From assembly GCF_910592395.1 (NCBI RefSeq), contig NC_088325.1, positions 9,180,109 to 9,244,108 on the forward strand: a stretch of DNA of 64,000 nt, given 5' to 3'. Source of the stretch: Lineus longissimus. Lineage: Eukaryota > Nemertea > Pilidiophora > Heteronemertea > Lineidae. The notes below the pieces were generated by a model, which was not told the DNA's origin, did not search any database, and saw nothing but the letters and a program-made list of their open reading frames with translations. Each line of letters begins with the position of its first letter. The stretch's first letter is position 1. Both the position numbers and the translations under genes were made by a program. Shown piece after piece: positions 33,487 to 43,188 of this stretch.

Positions 33487-33768
33487 GATTGGTTTGTGCG
33501 GTTGGTAGGTCGTAAACTAACTAGGAAATCTTTTAATTCCTTTTTCTTGTTTGCCATTTATCTGTTTTTATTTTTCTCCAAAGTTGGCTTTCATTTGTAT
33601 AGGCCACAGTACTTTGGGGATTAAAGTATAAATTTCTCAAATATTTTTCATTTGAAACATCTTTCGCTGGAACTTCGTTCGTTGGAAACATCATTTGCTG
33701 GAACTTCGTTCGCTGGAACATCGTTCGCTGGAACTTCATTCGCTTGAACCTTTTCAGTGGTCATTTAT
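33487..33768 (-). pseudogene. Polinton integrase N-terminus, lineage B, with hairpin repeats
   Basis: Continues the integrase interrupted at 27946. The gene starts at 33768 in GGTAAATAAATGACC. Right after the start, four copies of a hairpin unit insert the peptide repeat ANEVPANDVPANEV in frame. Then comes a region parallel to YLRDLYYNPESPVAY of the lineage A integrase (here ENFILQSPKYCGLY-like) and KKELKDFLVSL. Confidence 0.7.
33661..33750. repeat. Hairpin repeat array (GAAC-TTC-GTTC), about 4 units
   Basis: The unit CGCTGGAACTTCGTTCGCTGG recurs about every 21-24 bp. GAAC-TTC-GTTC is a perfect 4-bp stem with a 3-base loop, the same geometry as GGAC-GAA-GTCC in lineage A. Confidence 0.65.
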
Positions 33769-33793
33769 TTACCATTTTCTGATTGTTTGTAAA

Positions 33794-34186
33794 TGGCTGG
33801 AATGTTAATTGGTGCTGTAGTAAGCGCCGTTGCCTTTTCTGGAGCGGGATATATTTTCAAAGCCATAGACAAAAATGGTTATCAAGACGCAATTTAGTGA
33901 TCGAAAAATTACAAAGGGAATCTAAGGCGTGGGATGAACATCGAAAAGAAACCATCGATTTCGTTAACCTTTAATTGAAAAGAGAAAATGAAAGCGCGAT
34001 TGATTTCCGAAATGTTGATGCTTCTTTTGTTCTCTACAACGAACTTCATCAAGAGAATCAGGTGCAACTTCGTAAAATGCCTGAATTAAAAGATTTCTAC
34101 CAACCGAGTGAGGAAATGAAAAACTATGAATATCTTTTTATTGTCGGTGGTGTGATTGGAGCAGGACTTTTAGTGAAATATATTAT
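33794..34186 (+). pseudogene. Polinton two-helix membrane protein (136-aa family), lineage B
   Basis: Starts MAGMLIGAVVSAVAF (GTAAATGG context). It reads FKAIDKNGYQDAI, then in shifted frames EHRKETIDFVNL, RNVDASFVLYNELH, FYQPSEEMKNYEYLF and a second hydrophobic helix (VGGVIGAGLLV). It matches 60438-60848 throughout. It then runs without a stop into a piece of integrase (34187-34510), so the junction is a rearrangement. Confidence 0.75.
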
Positions 34187-34510
34187 TTTAACGGTTATTG
34201 ATTTATTCAGCCGTTATGCTTGGGCTTTACCTATCAAGACTAAAAAGGAAGAAGAAGTCAAAGACTCATTTGTTACTCTTTTTAAAGAAGCCAAACCAGA
34301 GAAACTACAGTTTGATGATGGTAAACATTTTTAAAAATAAATCACTGAAAGAATTATTGGAAAAAAATAACATAGAATGGTTCTCAACTTTCTCAAGCAA
34401 AAAGGCAGCCGTTGTAGAAAGATTTAATCGTACTTAAAAAACTAGAATGTGGAAATATTTCACTGCAAAAGAGACTAACAAATGGTTGGGTATTCTTGAA
34501 AACTTTTAAA
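34187..34510 (+). pseudogene. Inverted duplicate of integrase core
   Basis: Encodes LTVIDLFSRYAWALPIKT, FDDGKHF, IEWFSTFSSKKAAVVERF and MWKYFTAKETNKW on the plus strand. It is near-identical, in inverted orientation, to the stretch at about 27520-27850. It is fused in frame to the membrane protein before it. Confidence 0.75.
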
Positions 34511-34594
34511 TAGTATTTCTTCTCTGTTGCCAAGAAATTTGTAGTTGCTAATATTTTTTCAGGGTTGAAATAATTCCGCTTTGGCGTGCCATAG

Positions 34595-35525
34595 CCGGCG
34601 GGCAGAAAATGCATGCTGCATACCGTCTGCAGACTGGGGGTTTTCTCATGAGTCAATAGAATCTAAGGTCTGGAATTAGGGGACCATATCAGCAGTTGCT
34701 TTCAGCCAACTTCTGTATTAAAATTAAGATCTGGAATTAGGGGACCATCTCAACAGTTGCCATGTGATTTTCACACTAAAAAATAAGAGGCCATTTCAGG
34801 TATATGCCAAACGGTAGAACAAAGATTATCTAGGCCGTTGTGCAAACAGGCTTTGCGATACACCACGAGTTGGGGTGTAGGCCTAAATTCCTTTAACTGT
34901 GAACCAAGTGCATCCACTGGCATGCTACATGTATGTGTGACTCGCACGGATTTAGCACGTAGGGCCTACATGATGCTAATCAGCTAGGATGTATCTTGTG
35001 ACCAGGACTGTAGTAATAAACATTTGCCTGAAAACATTTTTTATTTGGCCTAACAACACCTGTTTAGAATGTCAAAGAGGCCGGTATTTTCACTTAACAT
35101 CAAGAGACAGAGGAGAACTGTAAAGGTGGGAGTTTGATTTTCAATGGTTTTCTGTTCCCTGGGTTTCTTCATTCTGTTATCTTTAATGATATTTACCCAT
35201 GTCATTCAGCACTTTTTATCATGAAATGCTGCCTTTGAAATAAACCCAACCTTGCCGGCCAATCAACCAGGCGCACGAGGCACAACAGGCCGATACAATA
35301 TACATGTTCTGTATTAAGTACGTCATCTGTCATGCACACCCAAAAAAAATCTTCCTGCAAGATGATTCACAGGTAATTCAAATATAAGAAAACAAACTTT
35401 GAAAAAAAAGTTGGCGCAAAGCAACTACTGATATGGTCCCCTAATTCCAAACCTTAGATTCTATTGACTCATGAGAAAACCCCCAGTCTGCAGACGGTAT
35501 GCAGCATGCATTTTCTGCCCGCCGG
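34595..35525. mobile_element. 0.93 kb inverted-repeat element (unclassified)
   Basis: The arms 34595-34725 and about 35395-35525 are inverted copies with only a few mismatches, beginning CCGGCGGGCAGAAAATGC. The interior has no ORF and contains a further direct copy of a piece of the arm (GGAATTAGGGGACCAT at 34684 and 34735). No target duplication was found. It could be a non-autonomous DNA transposon or a foldback rearrangement of Polinton DNA, because the right arm encodes the last 20 residues of the penton-like frame next door. Confidence 0.7.
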
Positions 35526-35868
35526 GTAGGGCGTCATTCAACGCTTTAACTAACGATGATATATTTTCATAGCTTCCATTTACAACATCACACCTAACCC
35601 AATTGCTCGCAGCATTTAATTGATATCGGAAGGAGCAGTTCGGTATATTGTAAAAATAATTTGGATAGTAAATATCAGTTAATCCACATTCCCAATCTCC
35701 TTCCAATCGAATCATCTCCCTTAGCCTGACTGTGAAATTACTCTGAGTATTTTCTGGGTTAACATCCATGTTCGAATTACTCGGGAGAGTCAGATAAAAA
35801 TCTTTACGACTAGAATACATGACTGCGATGATACGATACGATACGATACCAGGAAATATATTTTGCAC
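35461..35868 (-). pseudogene. Penton-like capsid protein, N-terminal part, third Polinton lineage
   Basis: The frame reads DFYLTLPSNSNMDVNPENTQ, SNFTVRLREMIRLEGDWECG and NYFYNIPNCSFRYQLN. This is the N-terminal signature of the minor capsid protein in classical Polintons, different from the lineage A penton at 60882-61648. The last residues are supplied by the inverted-repeat arm. It lies directly after an integrase C-terminus on the same strand. Confidence 0.6.
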
Positions 35869-36204
35869 TAATCCAGCTATTTAATGAATCTGGCCAGTTC
35901 AACCATTTAACGAATAATTGCTTGTCATTACCGCTCCCACCAGAGCGAATTATTCTCTCGATATCGTAACTATCGCTATCTTTAACAACAACCTTTTGCA
36001 TCCTTCCCTGTAAAAGCCGCCTTTTATGGGAGATGAACTGAGATCGACCAGTTTGTATACGGGATTCGAATAAGGAATGATTTCCGCAATTCGGAATATT
36101 TCATGACTCCATGTCGGAAGTGAGGACGGCTTGCTAAATTGAGTACGAGTCTTGCTTATTCTTACTGAATCGTTAATTCCTAGGGGAGGATTTGTACCAA
36201 ACAT
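35815..36204 (-). pseudogene. Polinton integrase C-terminus with chromodomain, third lineage
   Basis: Begins MFGTNPPLGINDSVRISKTR, the SH3-like C-terminal domain of Polinton integrases (compare KVGDSVRISKYKSIFGKG in the intact copy). After a frameshift near 36000 follows a chromodomain, YDIERIIRSGG and QLFVKWLNWPDSLNSWI. The catalytic core is absent. Confidence 0.7.
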
Positions 36205-36577
36205 ATTTCTATTAATACCTGTATTGGGAGAAATGCATTTGTGGATCCCCTCCAGGCCCTATTGTAATTTTCCCGCTTTTTCTTTATCTTTGTTGTGTCA
36301 TGCCTAATAACTAATTACTATGCTCTCCCAGGTCATTTTGCGCGCTGAGCTGCACGAACGTCAGCCAATCAGCTTCTTCCAGCATCCTCACGTGACATGG
36401 GGAGCCAATCACGCCTTAGCATGAGCAAGCTCGGTGGCCCAGATTCCTGGGTATCATTCTTGCTCTAGATTTACACTAAGCTACTTCACGTTTTAAATAT
36501 CACAATTTTGCTATTCGTTTTGCCCGTTTCATATCGTTTTGGGCGCGTTTCGCATAGTATTATTGGGCAAGTATACA
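36205..36577. other. Non-coding 5' flank of the tyrosine-recombinase element
   Basis: No gene is seen. The composition becomes GC-richer from about 36330, which probably marks the 5' end of the DIRS/Ngaro-type element, but no terminal repeat copy of it is found on the right side. Confidence 0.4.
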
Positions 36578-37231
36578 ATGGCACTGTCAGTTAAGATCGT
36601 AGGGAGTAGCTTCGTTAAAAGATTAGGCCAATTCGTACAAGAGCGGGGCGAGTTTGACCGATTTGTCGATCGCCACCGTTTGAATCTTGGTCTAGATTAT
36701 GAGTTTGCTCGTGTTGACATCCACGGCTTCGGTGGTTTAACTGCGCCTTCCCTTGGTTCAAAATACGAACCAAGCATCAGGCAGTCGGTTCCTGATATCG
36801 TTGTATGTCATGCTGGCGGTAATGACCTCGCCAAACGGGATAGTCTGTCGACGGCGGCAGACATTTACGATTTCGGTGTGTTGCTCACTGAACACTATGG
36901 CGTGCAGCACTTCATTACATGCGGTACATTGAAACGCTATAGTATCAAGCATGATGGTACTCTGAAATTTGGTATTTCTGAGCAGGAATTTGAGGCTAAG
37001 GCGAAAGATCTTAACTTTCGTCTCAGCAATTTCATGGATGGTAAGCGGCTGCATTTTTGGGAGTTCCTCTCCATTCAAGGCCCTCAAACTGGTCCCGCCG
37101 CAATAGACTTTTCTGATGGAGTTCACCTAAACCAGCAGGGCATGAAGAAGTACTTCAGGGAGATGAGAGGCGTGATTATGAAGTACTCCAATCGGCTCCA
37201 TCATGAAAATCGCTGGAGTTATCAGTATTAG
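36578..37231 (+). CDS. SGNH/GDSL-type hydrolase of the DIRS/Ngaro element
   Basis: From the ATG at 36578 the 217 residues show SGNH landmarks: block I IVGSSFVKRL (Ser in a G-S-S context), block III HAGGNDLAKRD with the G-x-N-D motif, and block V DGVHLNQQGMKKY with the catalytic D-x-x-H. These are esterase/lipase-type hydrolases; a similar domain is known from some Ngaro elements, where its role is unknown. The frame is intact. It stands 950 bp before gag, separated by short tandem repeats. Confidence 0.8.
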   Translation: MALSVKIVGSSFVKRLGQFVQERGEFDRFVDRHRLNLGLDYEFARVDIHGFGGLTAPSLGSKYEPSIRQSVPDIVVCHAGGNDLAKRDSLSTAADIYDFGVLLTEHYGVQHFITCGTLKRYSIKHDGTLKFGISEQEFEAKAKDLNFRLSNFMDGKRLHFWEFLSIQGPQTGPAAIDFSDGVHLNQQGMKKYFREMRGVIMKYSNRLHHENRWSYQY

Positions 37232-37499
37232 GCTTCAGGCTCCATTCTTCATCAGACTTGATCTGTCAGAGGGTTCGGCGACTTCCATGCGGGCGGTTGG
37301 CTTACTCTCGACAGGTTTACACATATACATTTTATTGGGATTAAATGTATATCCGTCTTTTTGCTGGCACGTTTTCTTGCGTTGCCCGTATAGCACTTCT
37401 TGCCCCCCCCCCCCCTTACTATAGTAGTTATTTTAGCTACGATCGCTATATTGTTGGTCTTTTCGGGGTGGGTGTCTGCGACAACCTCTCTTTGCATAG

Positions 37500-38005
37500 T
37501 TAGCCCGTATAGCAGCTACTCCACTATGCCCAGTGGAGTCTCTGCTGGCTCGGTAGCTAGCTAGATTAGCACCTTGGCTATCTACCTCAGTTACTTAATG
37601 GCAGGGTCCGGTATGCTTATCGGCCATCTGGGCAATATCTTATGGTTTTATGCCACGTTTTTAGGAGGTGTTCTTTAGCCCGTATAGCAATTATCCCACT
37701 ATGCCTAGTGGATATTTTGTTGGCATAGTTCAGTTACTTTTCAGGCCCGTACAGCGTCCGCTATGATTATTGGACAGTTGGCCTTTGCCCGTATAGCAAT
37801 TATCCCACTATGCCTAGTGGATTCTTTGTTGGCTTAGTTCAGTTATTTTTCAGGCCCGTACAGCGTCCGCTATGATTATTGGACAGTTGGCCTTTGCCCG
37901 TATAGCAATTATCCCACTATGCCTAGTGGATTCTTTGTTGGCTTAGTTCAGTTATTTTTCAGGCCCGTACAGCGTCCGCTATGATTATTGGACAGTTGGC
38001 CTTTG
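37500..38005 (+). repeat. Tandem repeats in DIRS/Ngaro leader (109-bp unit x3, plus degenerate copies)
   Basis: Units starting GCCCGTATAGCAATTATCCC begin at about 37678, 37787 and 37896. Each contains the hairpin CCACTATGCCTAGTGG and the phrase GTCCGCTATGATTATTGGAC. Older relatives lie at 37388 and 37502. 37231-38189 has no other feature; the repeats may be part of a regulatory or packaging leader. Confidence 0.8.
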
Positions 38006-38785
38006 CTATATATTTTACAATTTAGCCCTTTCACTGGCTATTGTTTGCTTAGTAGCTCACAGAGCGTTGACGGGTTTATCCTAAAGTTGATATTGGCCCA
38101 GTTCAACCGTTCACTGTCCGGTATGCCTACCGATCATCTGGCCATACAGTTACTTAGCATTGTTGCGCTTTATGTCTTTCATATCAACATGTCAGGGCTA
38201 CGCTCAAGAATACGCCGGCGAAAAGAATACACGGGGCTGACACCAGGCCCACGAGCGCTGAGTCGGATGAGATCAGTGGTGGTGGTCACACCCCCTGTCG
38301 CGAAGAAAGTTTGTGCGCCGACTCAGGAGGAATCGCTGGACACCATTGATAATTCGCCAACTACGAGCCCGGTCGGACAATCCCATAAATCGGCTCGTCG
38401 TAGCAAAAAAGTGAAGGACAAAGCCAGGAGGCGTATTTCTCGGACAATTAAGGAGGACTCTCGCTCACGTCCGCAGTTTCCATTGGGGCGCTGCTCCCCA
38501 CCGCCAGACTTTCAGTTTACAACCCGGCAATTGCAGATAGCTCGACCTCCACAGTTAGACACCAAACAAATCGTGGAGGCATTGTCAGCAGACATTCAGA
38601 TCAATTTAGTGCCGACCATTGTGCAGTCGGTCAAGGTGCAGGTTATGGCGGCCTTGCGCAGTGAGGGTGTGATTCCAGCAAACCAACTGGGTACACAAGC
38701 CCCTCCTAGCGATTCTTCAACAGGGAGGCCAATAGGTGTAGCCACTAATCCTAACCATGTTCCAACAGTCTCATTAGGTACGGGT

Positions 38786-38797
38786 ATGTTACCCCTT
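38786..38797 (+). repeat. Target duplication of the retrozyme (left)
   Basis: ATGTTACCCCTT; the right copy at 39803-39814 is ATGTCACCCCTT, 11 of 12 identical. Confidence 0.75.
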
Positions 38798-38995
38798 CCG
38801 TGTGTATCATCGGTTGATCATGTACTCCTCAATATGTGCCATTTGGACAGCCCACCTGCTTGAATACAACAGAATGTTTCAACAACAGAGTTGCAACAAA
38901 GTCTATAACGTCACAACGTCATTGAGAAACCACCCATGAGTCATGATGTCATTCAAACTGTGAACTTCGAACAAGACAGTGCAAGTCAACCCCAG

Positions 38996-39038
38996 CCACC
39001 CTGATGAAGCCTAGAGGGGCAGAAACGCGCGTCGGTGG
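38996..39038 (+). ncRNA. Type I hammerhead ribozyme, copy 1
   Basis: Stem I strand CCACC, core CTGATGA, stem II GCC/GGC with loop, core GAAAC, a minimal self-complementary stem III (ACGCGCGT), cleavage triplet GTC at 39031-39033, closing stem I strand GGTGG. The tiny stem III suggests cleavage as a dimer, as in Penelope-type hammerheads. Confidence 0.85.
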
Positions 39039-39336
39039 AGCAACACAACAGCCCAACAATAGGGACCGATGGACATTGTTGTAAACTACAGTGACGGTAT
39101 CCAGTTTTACTTCTACTGTTCTGATTTTATTGTCTGGTCCGTGTGTATCATCGGTTGATCCTGTACTCCTCAATATGTGCCATTTGGACAGCCCACCTGC
39201 TTGACTACAACAGAATGTTTCAACAACAGAGTTGCAACAAAGTCTATAACGTCACAACGTCATTGAGAAACCACCCATGAGTCATGATGTCATTCAAACT
39301 GTGAACTTCGAACAAGACAGTGCAAGTCAACCCCAG

Positions 39337-39379
39337 CCACCCTGATGAAGCCTAGAGGGGCAGAAACGCGCGTCGGTGG
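39337..39379 (+). ncRNA. Type I hammerhead ribozyme, copy 2
   Basis: Same core and stems as copy 1, exactly 341 bp downstream. Confidence 0.85.
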
Positions 39380-39677
39380 AGCAACACAACAGCCCAACAA
39401 TAGGGACCGATGGACATTGTTGTAAACTACAGTGACGGTATCCAGTTTTACTTCTACTATTCTGATTTTATTGTCTGGTCCGTGTGTATCATCGGTTGAT
39501 CCTGTACTCCTCAATATGTGCCATTTGGACAGCCCACCTGCTTGACTACAACAGAATGTTTCAACAACAGAGTTGCAACAAAGTCTATAACGTCACAACG
39601 TCATTGAGAAACCACCCATGAGTCATGATGTCATTCAAACTGTGAACTTCGAACAAGACAGTGCAAGTCAACCCCAG

Positions 39678-39720
39678 CCACCCTGATGAAGCCTAGAGGG
39701 GCAGAAACGCGCGTCGGTGG
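39678..39720 (+). ncRNA. Type I hammerhead ribozyme, copy 3
   Basis: Same core and stems, again 341 bp downstream; the unit ends at 39802 short of a full third repeat. Confidence 0.85.
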
Positions 39721-40599
39721 AGCAACACAACAGCCCAACAATAGGGACCGGGGGACACTGTTGTAAACTACAGTGACGGTATCCAGTTTTACCTCTACTA
39801 TTATGTCACCCCTTCATGCTAGAGTAGCAGTATTAGAGGAAGGCGCGACCAATAAACCCCCTATACTTTTTTATTCTAAGGGCATTCCCATAGATCGTCA
39901 CGTGTCAGATGACGTCCGTGCTAAGGACGTCGCTGACAAGTATGTGGACTCAGACTCAATGCTGCCCAAACCCTCCGTTTCAAATCTGGTCCCCGAAGCT
40001 GGCACCTTCCAGTTAGTGGACGGTACCCTGAAGGTCGTTCCATCCTCAAAAGCTCGTCGCATAAAATCCATAGAGGATTGGTGTACCGCATTTAATGTTT
40101 TTATTGCGGTGTATTCCAAGGTTCACCCCGACTCCACCGCTGGTTTGGTACAGTATGTGGAGATAGTCTGCAGTTTGGCTTCAGAAGGGGGCGATTGGCT
40201 TTTTTATGATCAGAATTTTCGGTACCTCAGGTCCCACGATCCAGTTACTTATCCTTGGTTCTTCATCAGCTGGGAACTCCACATGTCTGCCAATTCTAGA
40301 GGTCGTCCCCACCTGGGTTCTCGTTTTTCCACAGATACGTCTTCGGGGGTGAAGCAAGCTCAAGTCTATAAGCAGCAGCAGCAGCAGCGTCCCTTTCGGA
40401 GGGTAGGGTACTCTGTGTCATACCCGCAGGGTACCTGCTTCCGATTTCACAAGGGTTTGGGCTGCAACTCCGTCAGCTGCAAGTTTTCACATTCCTGTTT
40501 CAAATGTGGTAACGGTTCCCACCCAGCTTCCTCGTGCCCCAGTTCAAAACAGTCTCCAACGTCCACCCCCAGCGGTGCTTCCAACTTCCCCCGTCATTC

Positions 40600-42214
40600 A
40601 TCCTCAATATCCACCCCCAAGTCTTCCAACTCCAATCAATCCAACGGTTTTAAGTAATTTTTTGGAATTTTACTGTACAGAAAAGAAGGAATTTTTGTTG
40701 TCGGGCTTTAGGTCTGGGTTTAGTATTGGATATGAAGGAGGTCTCGATGATTTTTTGGCTCCAAACCTCAAAACAGCTCTTGAGATGTCTGATGTGGTCG
40801 ATCGCAAATTAATTGGCCAAGGAATTGGCCAAGGGTCGATTGGCTGGGCCATTCGTGTCTCCTCCTTTTCCGGTCTTCAGAACATCCCCCATCGGGCTTC
40901 ATCCCAAAAAGAAACTGGGTGAGTTCAGACTCATACACCATTTGTCCTATCCTAAAGGTTCTTCAATTAATGATGGCATCCCTTTCGATAAATGCACTGT
41001 CAAATATGCAACAATTGACACCGCCATTCAGTTGATTAAACAGGCTGGTCGAGGTTGTTATCTTGCTAAGACAGATATCGAATCGGCTTTTCGGCTCCTG
41101 CCTGTCAACCCATCTGATTATCCTCTCCTTGGTTTTTCTTGGAAAGATAGGTTTTTTCCATGATCGTTGCCTTCCCATGGGTTGTTCATCAGCATGTTCT
41201 CTCTTTGAGCGTTTCAGTACAAGTCTCGAATGGATAGCTCGTGTTAAGCTTCTCATTCCATATATCGCTCACGTTTTGGATGATTTCCTCCTCATAACTA
41301 AGTCATTGCCAGAGGGTGTGGCAGCCTTGGCTAGGTTTTCAGACATGTGCAACAAGGTTGGCGTTCCAATGGTTGAGGACAAGACGGTGGGTCCACTAAC
41401 GGAGCTTGATTTCGTGGGCATTGAGTTGGATTCAAGGAACATGGAGGCCAGGTTGCCCCAAGATAAGATTCAAAAGTGTACTCGCCTACTTGATCAGTTT
41501 CTCGACATGGAAAAGGCCACTCTCCGCGAGTTGCAGTCTCTCATCGGTCTGCTGAACTTTGCAGTCTGTGTGGTGCCCCCTGGGCGTCCTTTCCTTAGGC
41601 GACTCATCAATCTTACTATTGGTCTCAAGCATCACTCTCACAGGAGGCGTATCACCAAGGAGGTCAAGATGGATCTCAGCATGTGGCTGGAATTCTTATC
41701 TGGTTTTAATTGCCGTTGTTTTTTCCTCAGCGACCGATTCTACTCCTCTGATACTTTACATCTTTTCTCGGACAGTTCCACCACTATTGGATTCGGAGTG
41801 GTCTTCGGTACCCACTGGGCTTATGGCGTGTGGGAGGAACAGTATCGCTCACTCAATATCGCGATTCTGGAATTTTACCCCATTGTTTTGGCCCTTTACT
41901 TATGGTCCAAGGAATTGTCCAACAAAGTAATAGTTTTCCACACGGACAATGAAGCTTTAGTGCATGTGATTAATAAGCAATCGGCTAAGGAGCCCACTAT
42001 TCTATCTATTTTACGCAGGTTGGTTCTCGTATGCTTACGTTACAATATTTTGTTCAAGTCTGAACACATTCCCGGCGTAAATAACGTTTTGTATGACTCT
42101 CTTTCTCGTCAACAGATTCAACTTTTTCGACGTGCCTCGAGATGTTGCGGGATGGATCACAGTCCAACGATAATAGAGCCGTTGCTACATCACTCGAACT
42201 TTTTTCATCCGTGA
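40600..42214 (+). pseudogene. DIRS/Ngaro reverse transcriptase and RNase H
   Basis: Opening segment GFRSGFSIGYEGG and RLAGPFVSPPF, then GEFRLIHHLSYPKGSSIND, TDIESAFRLLPV, CLPMGCSSACSLFE, the active site YIAHVLDDFLLI and FVGIELDSR. RNase H: LFSDSSTTIGFGVVFG, ILEFYPIVLAL, FHTDNEALVHVIN. Frames change at about 40815 and again in a T-run near 41150, so it is broken twice. It would make cDNA from element RNA. Confidence 0.85.
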
Positions 42215-43127
42215 AGGACTTGTTGAATTCCAACTTGGAGGCTACATCTCATAAGGCCTATTTGCGAGCCTTTCAAGCTTATGTTTCCTTCCTTCAGGAT
42301 TCTTTGGATCAGTATCATATCTCCACTTCACCTATTTTACTACTCTTGTACATTGCCCATTTGCGAGCTAAGGGACTTAAACCACCCACTATCGCATCTT
42401 ACGTCTCAGCATTTAGGTACGTTTGTAAGATGCATGGCTGGCAAGATACAGGTGATAACTTTATGGTCGCAACGGCCTTGTCCGGGCTTGCTAAGTCCAA
42501 TAAAACATTGGATGTAAGGTTGCCCATTACTCCCCCCATTCACGTCACTGGCCTGGTCGTCATGGATCATTTCGACAGAAAATTGGTCAGGGCTATGCTC
42601 TCACTTGCGTTTTTCGCCTTTCTAAGGATTGGCGAGATTACCACGCGTTCCGCTAGGTTGACTTCACTTTTAGAACGTTCGGACCTTCAAGTAGATTTGG
42701 CTAGTCCATCAGCCGGTATGTCCGTTGTATCAGAGTCGATAGAAAGACTCTGGTTGTATTCAGAAAATACAAGCACAGCAAAGGCAGCCGGCCGGTTGTC
42801 ATTCAGATCTCGCCCCAAGACCAAAAGTTGCTCTGCCCAGTGGTCAACATGTGTAATTACTTGTCTGTACAGCCTGACACATCTGGTTCGCTCTTTATGC
42901 GTGCTGATGGCTCATCGGTAACCCGGGCTCACTTCGCACATTACCTGCACAGTTTACTGCGGGCATGTTCCCTTGATCCCACACTTTACCAGGGACACTC
43001 TTTTCGTATAGGCGCCGCCTCTTGGGCGACTCAGTCTGGCTTATCCGATCAACATATTCGTCACCTGGGTAGATGGAATTCTGATGCCTTCCATAAGTAT
43101 ATCCGTAACGTCTCCATTCATGTTTGA
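42142..43127 (+). pseudogene. DIRS/Ngaro tyrosine recombinase
   Basis: N-terminal core-binding region SHKAYLRAFQAYVSFL and TIASYVSAFRYVCKMHG, the first catalytic Arg in FLRIGEITTR (near 42630), then after a frameshift near 42830 the C-terminal box GHSFRIGAASWA with His and Arg, HLGRW and the nucleophile Tyr in FHKYIR. It replaces the DDE integrase of LTR elements and would insert circular DNA. Confidence 0.85.
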
Positions 43128-43188
43128 ATTATACTTATTTTCAGTGTGTTACGGTTAATTTCTTTTTCTTTTGGAGGGGGAGATACTT

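Larger units (their letters stand above)
38798..39802 (+). mobile_element. Retrozyme-like hammerhead ribozyme trimer (341-bp units)
   Basis: Just under three head-to-tail units of 341 bp, nearly identical, with no protein-coding content. Each holds one type I hammerhead ribozyme. Tandem multimers of a few hundred bases with one hammerhead each are the form of retrozymes, small non-autonomous retroelements known in plants and animals that spread through circular RNA. The 12-bp duplicated flanks show that it arrived by insertion, as a multimer, into the gag gene. Confidence 0.85.
38189..40657 (+). pseudogene. Gag of the DIRS/Ngaro element, split by a retrozyme
   Basis: The first part, 38189-38797, is basic and Pro/Ser-rich (MSGLRSRIRRRKEY), then helical (KQIVEALSADIQINLV). 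The second part, 39815-40657, holds the conserved domain (SIEDWCTAFNVFIAVYSKV) and a CCCH plus CCHC pair (CFRFHKGLGCNSVSCKFSH, CFKCGNGSHPASSC) typical of DIRS gag. Both parts are in the same frame and the insertion adds a multiple of three bases, yet it contains stops. It overlaps the RT frame downstream. Confidence 0.75.

Noticed and set aside
34393-34656. Minus-strand 87-residue ORF
   Set aside because: It is antisense to the duplicated integrase and runs into the inverted-repeat arm; no gene-like features.
38949-39514. Two identical minus-strand 74-residue ORFs
   Set aside because: They are the same frame in two copies of the 341-bp ribozyme repeat, antisense to the ribozyme; a by-product of the tandem array.
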